From: Xanthobacteraceae bacterium | GTDB lineage: Bacteria > Pseudomonadota > Alphaproteobacteria > Rhizobiales > Xanthobacteraceae | Length of the DNA stretch: 5,868 nt | Assembly: GCA_025929595.1 (NCBI GenBank) | Contig: JAICQA010000183.1 | Location: 1-5,868 of the forward strand | Direction of reading: 5' to 3' | Shown: positions 5,029-5,868 of the stretch, piece by piece | Position numbering within the stretch: position 1 is the first letter of the stretch | Layout of the letters: each line of letters starts with the position of its first letter | Notes under the pieces: model-generated | What the model saw: only the letters and a program-made list of their open reading frames with translations | Databases searched by the model: none | What the model was told of the DNA's origin: nothing | Position numbers and translations under genes: made by a program

Positions 5029-5868
5029 TGGCACTTCGCGCCGTGGACGTTGGCAACATTCTCCACCGCGGTCGCGATCGTCTTAATCGTGAAGCCGTCC
5101 CCGGCCTTCACCACTTCCTGCATATAGAAGTTCTGGATCGGGTAGTGGTTCTTGTCGAACTTGAAGCCGCCGCGAACCGACTTGAAGTTCGCTTTCTCGA
5201 GCGCGGCGCGGACGGCGTCTTTGTTGGATAGATTGCCCTTAACGCCGGCCACCGCGGAAGCGATGAGATTGGCAGCGTCGTAGCTCTGTGCGCCGTAGAA
5301 CGAAGGCTCAGCCTTGTGCTTCGCCTTGAAGTCCGCGACGAACTTCTTGTTGGCATCGTTCGGCAGGTCCGCGCCCCATTGCAGCGCGCCGATTACGCCA
5401 AGCGCGGCGTCCTTCATGAGCGGCAGGCTGAGCGAGTCGACGACGAAGGTCGTGTAGAGCGGAATTTTGCCCTGCAGGCCGGCGGCCCTGTATTGATTCA
5501 GGAACTGCACGCCGGCAGCGCCCGGATAGAAGGTGTAGACCGCCTCGGGGTTCGCCGCGCGAATCTTGGAGAGTTCGGCGGAGAAGTCGAGTTGGTCGGG
5601 CCACTTCGTGTAGTCCTCGCCGATCACCTTGCCCTTGAACACTTCCTTCATGCCGCCGAGGTTCTGTCGGCCCGCGGCGTAGTTCGGCCCGATCAGATAG
5701 ACCGACTTGATGCCCTTCTTGTTCATATACTCGCCGACCGCGCGGGGGTTCTGGTCGTTGGTCCACGACGTCGAGAAGATGAAGGGGGAACATTGCGCGC
5801 CGGCGAACTGCTCGGCACCAGCGTTGGCGATGATGAGGAACGTCTTCGAGTCCACGACCGGCTTCGCT
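5019..5868 (-). CDS. Periplasmic substrate-binding protein of a Liv/HAAT-type ABC importer, probable aromatic-acid binder; N-terminus outside the window
   Basis: The last 282 codons are present, entering from the right edge with AKPVVDSKTFLIIANAGAEQ and ending KCQMK. Complete members are near 390 residues, so the signal peptide and roughly the first 100 residues are missing. Recognisable parts are CSPFIFSTSWTNDQNP (26-41), VYLIGPNYAAGRQN, an aromatic VYTFYPGAAGVQF, FYGAQSYDAANLIASAV and the late RGGFKFDKNHYPIQNFYMQEV, all of the type I periplasmic-binding fold (ANF/Peripla_BP_6). It resembles the (nitro)benzoate-type subgroup more than leucine-binding proteins. Cysteines at visible residues 26 and 279 may form a disulfide (inference). 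It captures the substrate in the periplasm for the LivHM-type channel. First visible gene of the importer operon; the operon promoter should lie beyond the right edge. Confidence 0.9.
   Translation of the reverse strand, partial: AKPVVDSKTFLIIANAGAEQFAGAQCSPFIFSTSWTNDQNPRAVGEYMNKKGIKSVYLIGPNYAAGRQNLGGMKEVFKGKVIGEDYTKWPDQLDFSAELSKIRAANPEAVYTFYPGAAGVQFLNQYRAAGLQGKIPLYTTFVVDSLSLPLMKDAALGVIGALQWGADLPNDANKKFVADFKAKHKAEPSFYGAQSYDAANLIASAVAGVKGNLSNKDAVRAALEKANFKSVRGGFKFDKNHYPIQNFYMQEVVKAGDGFTIKTIATAVENVANVHGAKCQMK

Overview
The window looks like a chromosomal segment of a GC-rich alphaproteobacterium, most likely Hyphomicrobiales (Bradyrhizobium/Rhodopseudomonas-like). The evidence is the G/C-rich third positions, the protein styles, and a pair of palindromic repeats of a type common in that group. 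The taxon is inferred from the sequence, not searched. The segment is one end of an aromatic-acid (benzoate) catabolism locus: activation, regulation and uptake are here, while the ring-attacking genes must lie outside.

Layout. Positions 1-422 (minus) hold the N-terminal 140 codons of a benzoate-CoA ligase-type AMP-forming enzyme, cut by the left edge. Positions 423-508 are a short divergent promoter region. A TGCA-N6-TGCA operator (479-492) there contains good -10 hexamers for both directions. Positions 509-1402 (plus) encode a 297-residue BoxR/BzdR-type regulator: an XRE helix-turn-helix joined to a shikimate-kinase-like domain, which in characterised members senses benzoyl-CoA. Positions 1403-1511 separate convergent genes and carry two inverted copies of a REP-like palindrome. 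Positions 1512-5868 (minus) hold a complete branched-chain-amino-acid-type (Liv/HAAT) ABC importer, transcribed from right to left. Its order is substrate-binding protein (5' end outside the window), LivH-type permease, LivM-type permease, LivG-type ATPase, LivF-type ATPase. The last four overlap by 4-8 bases. The 131-base gap between the binding protein and the permeases carries two hairpins.

How it fits together (inference from family knowledge and context): the importer brings in benzoate or a related aromatic acid, the ligase makes the CoA thioester, and benzoyl-CoA relieves BoxR repression at the shared operator. The system is not new in kind. The points most worth a second look are the very compact shared operator/promoter, the kinase-like residues retained in BoxR, the inverted REP doublet, the two hairpins after the binding-protein gene, and the repeated 8-base stop/start overlap in the transporter operon.
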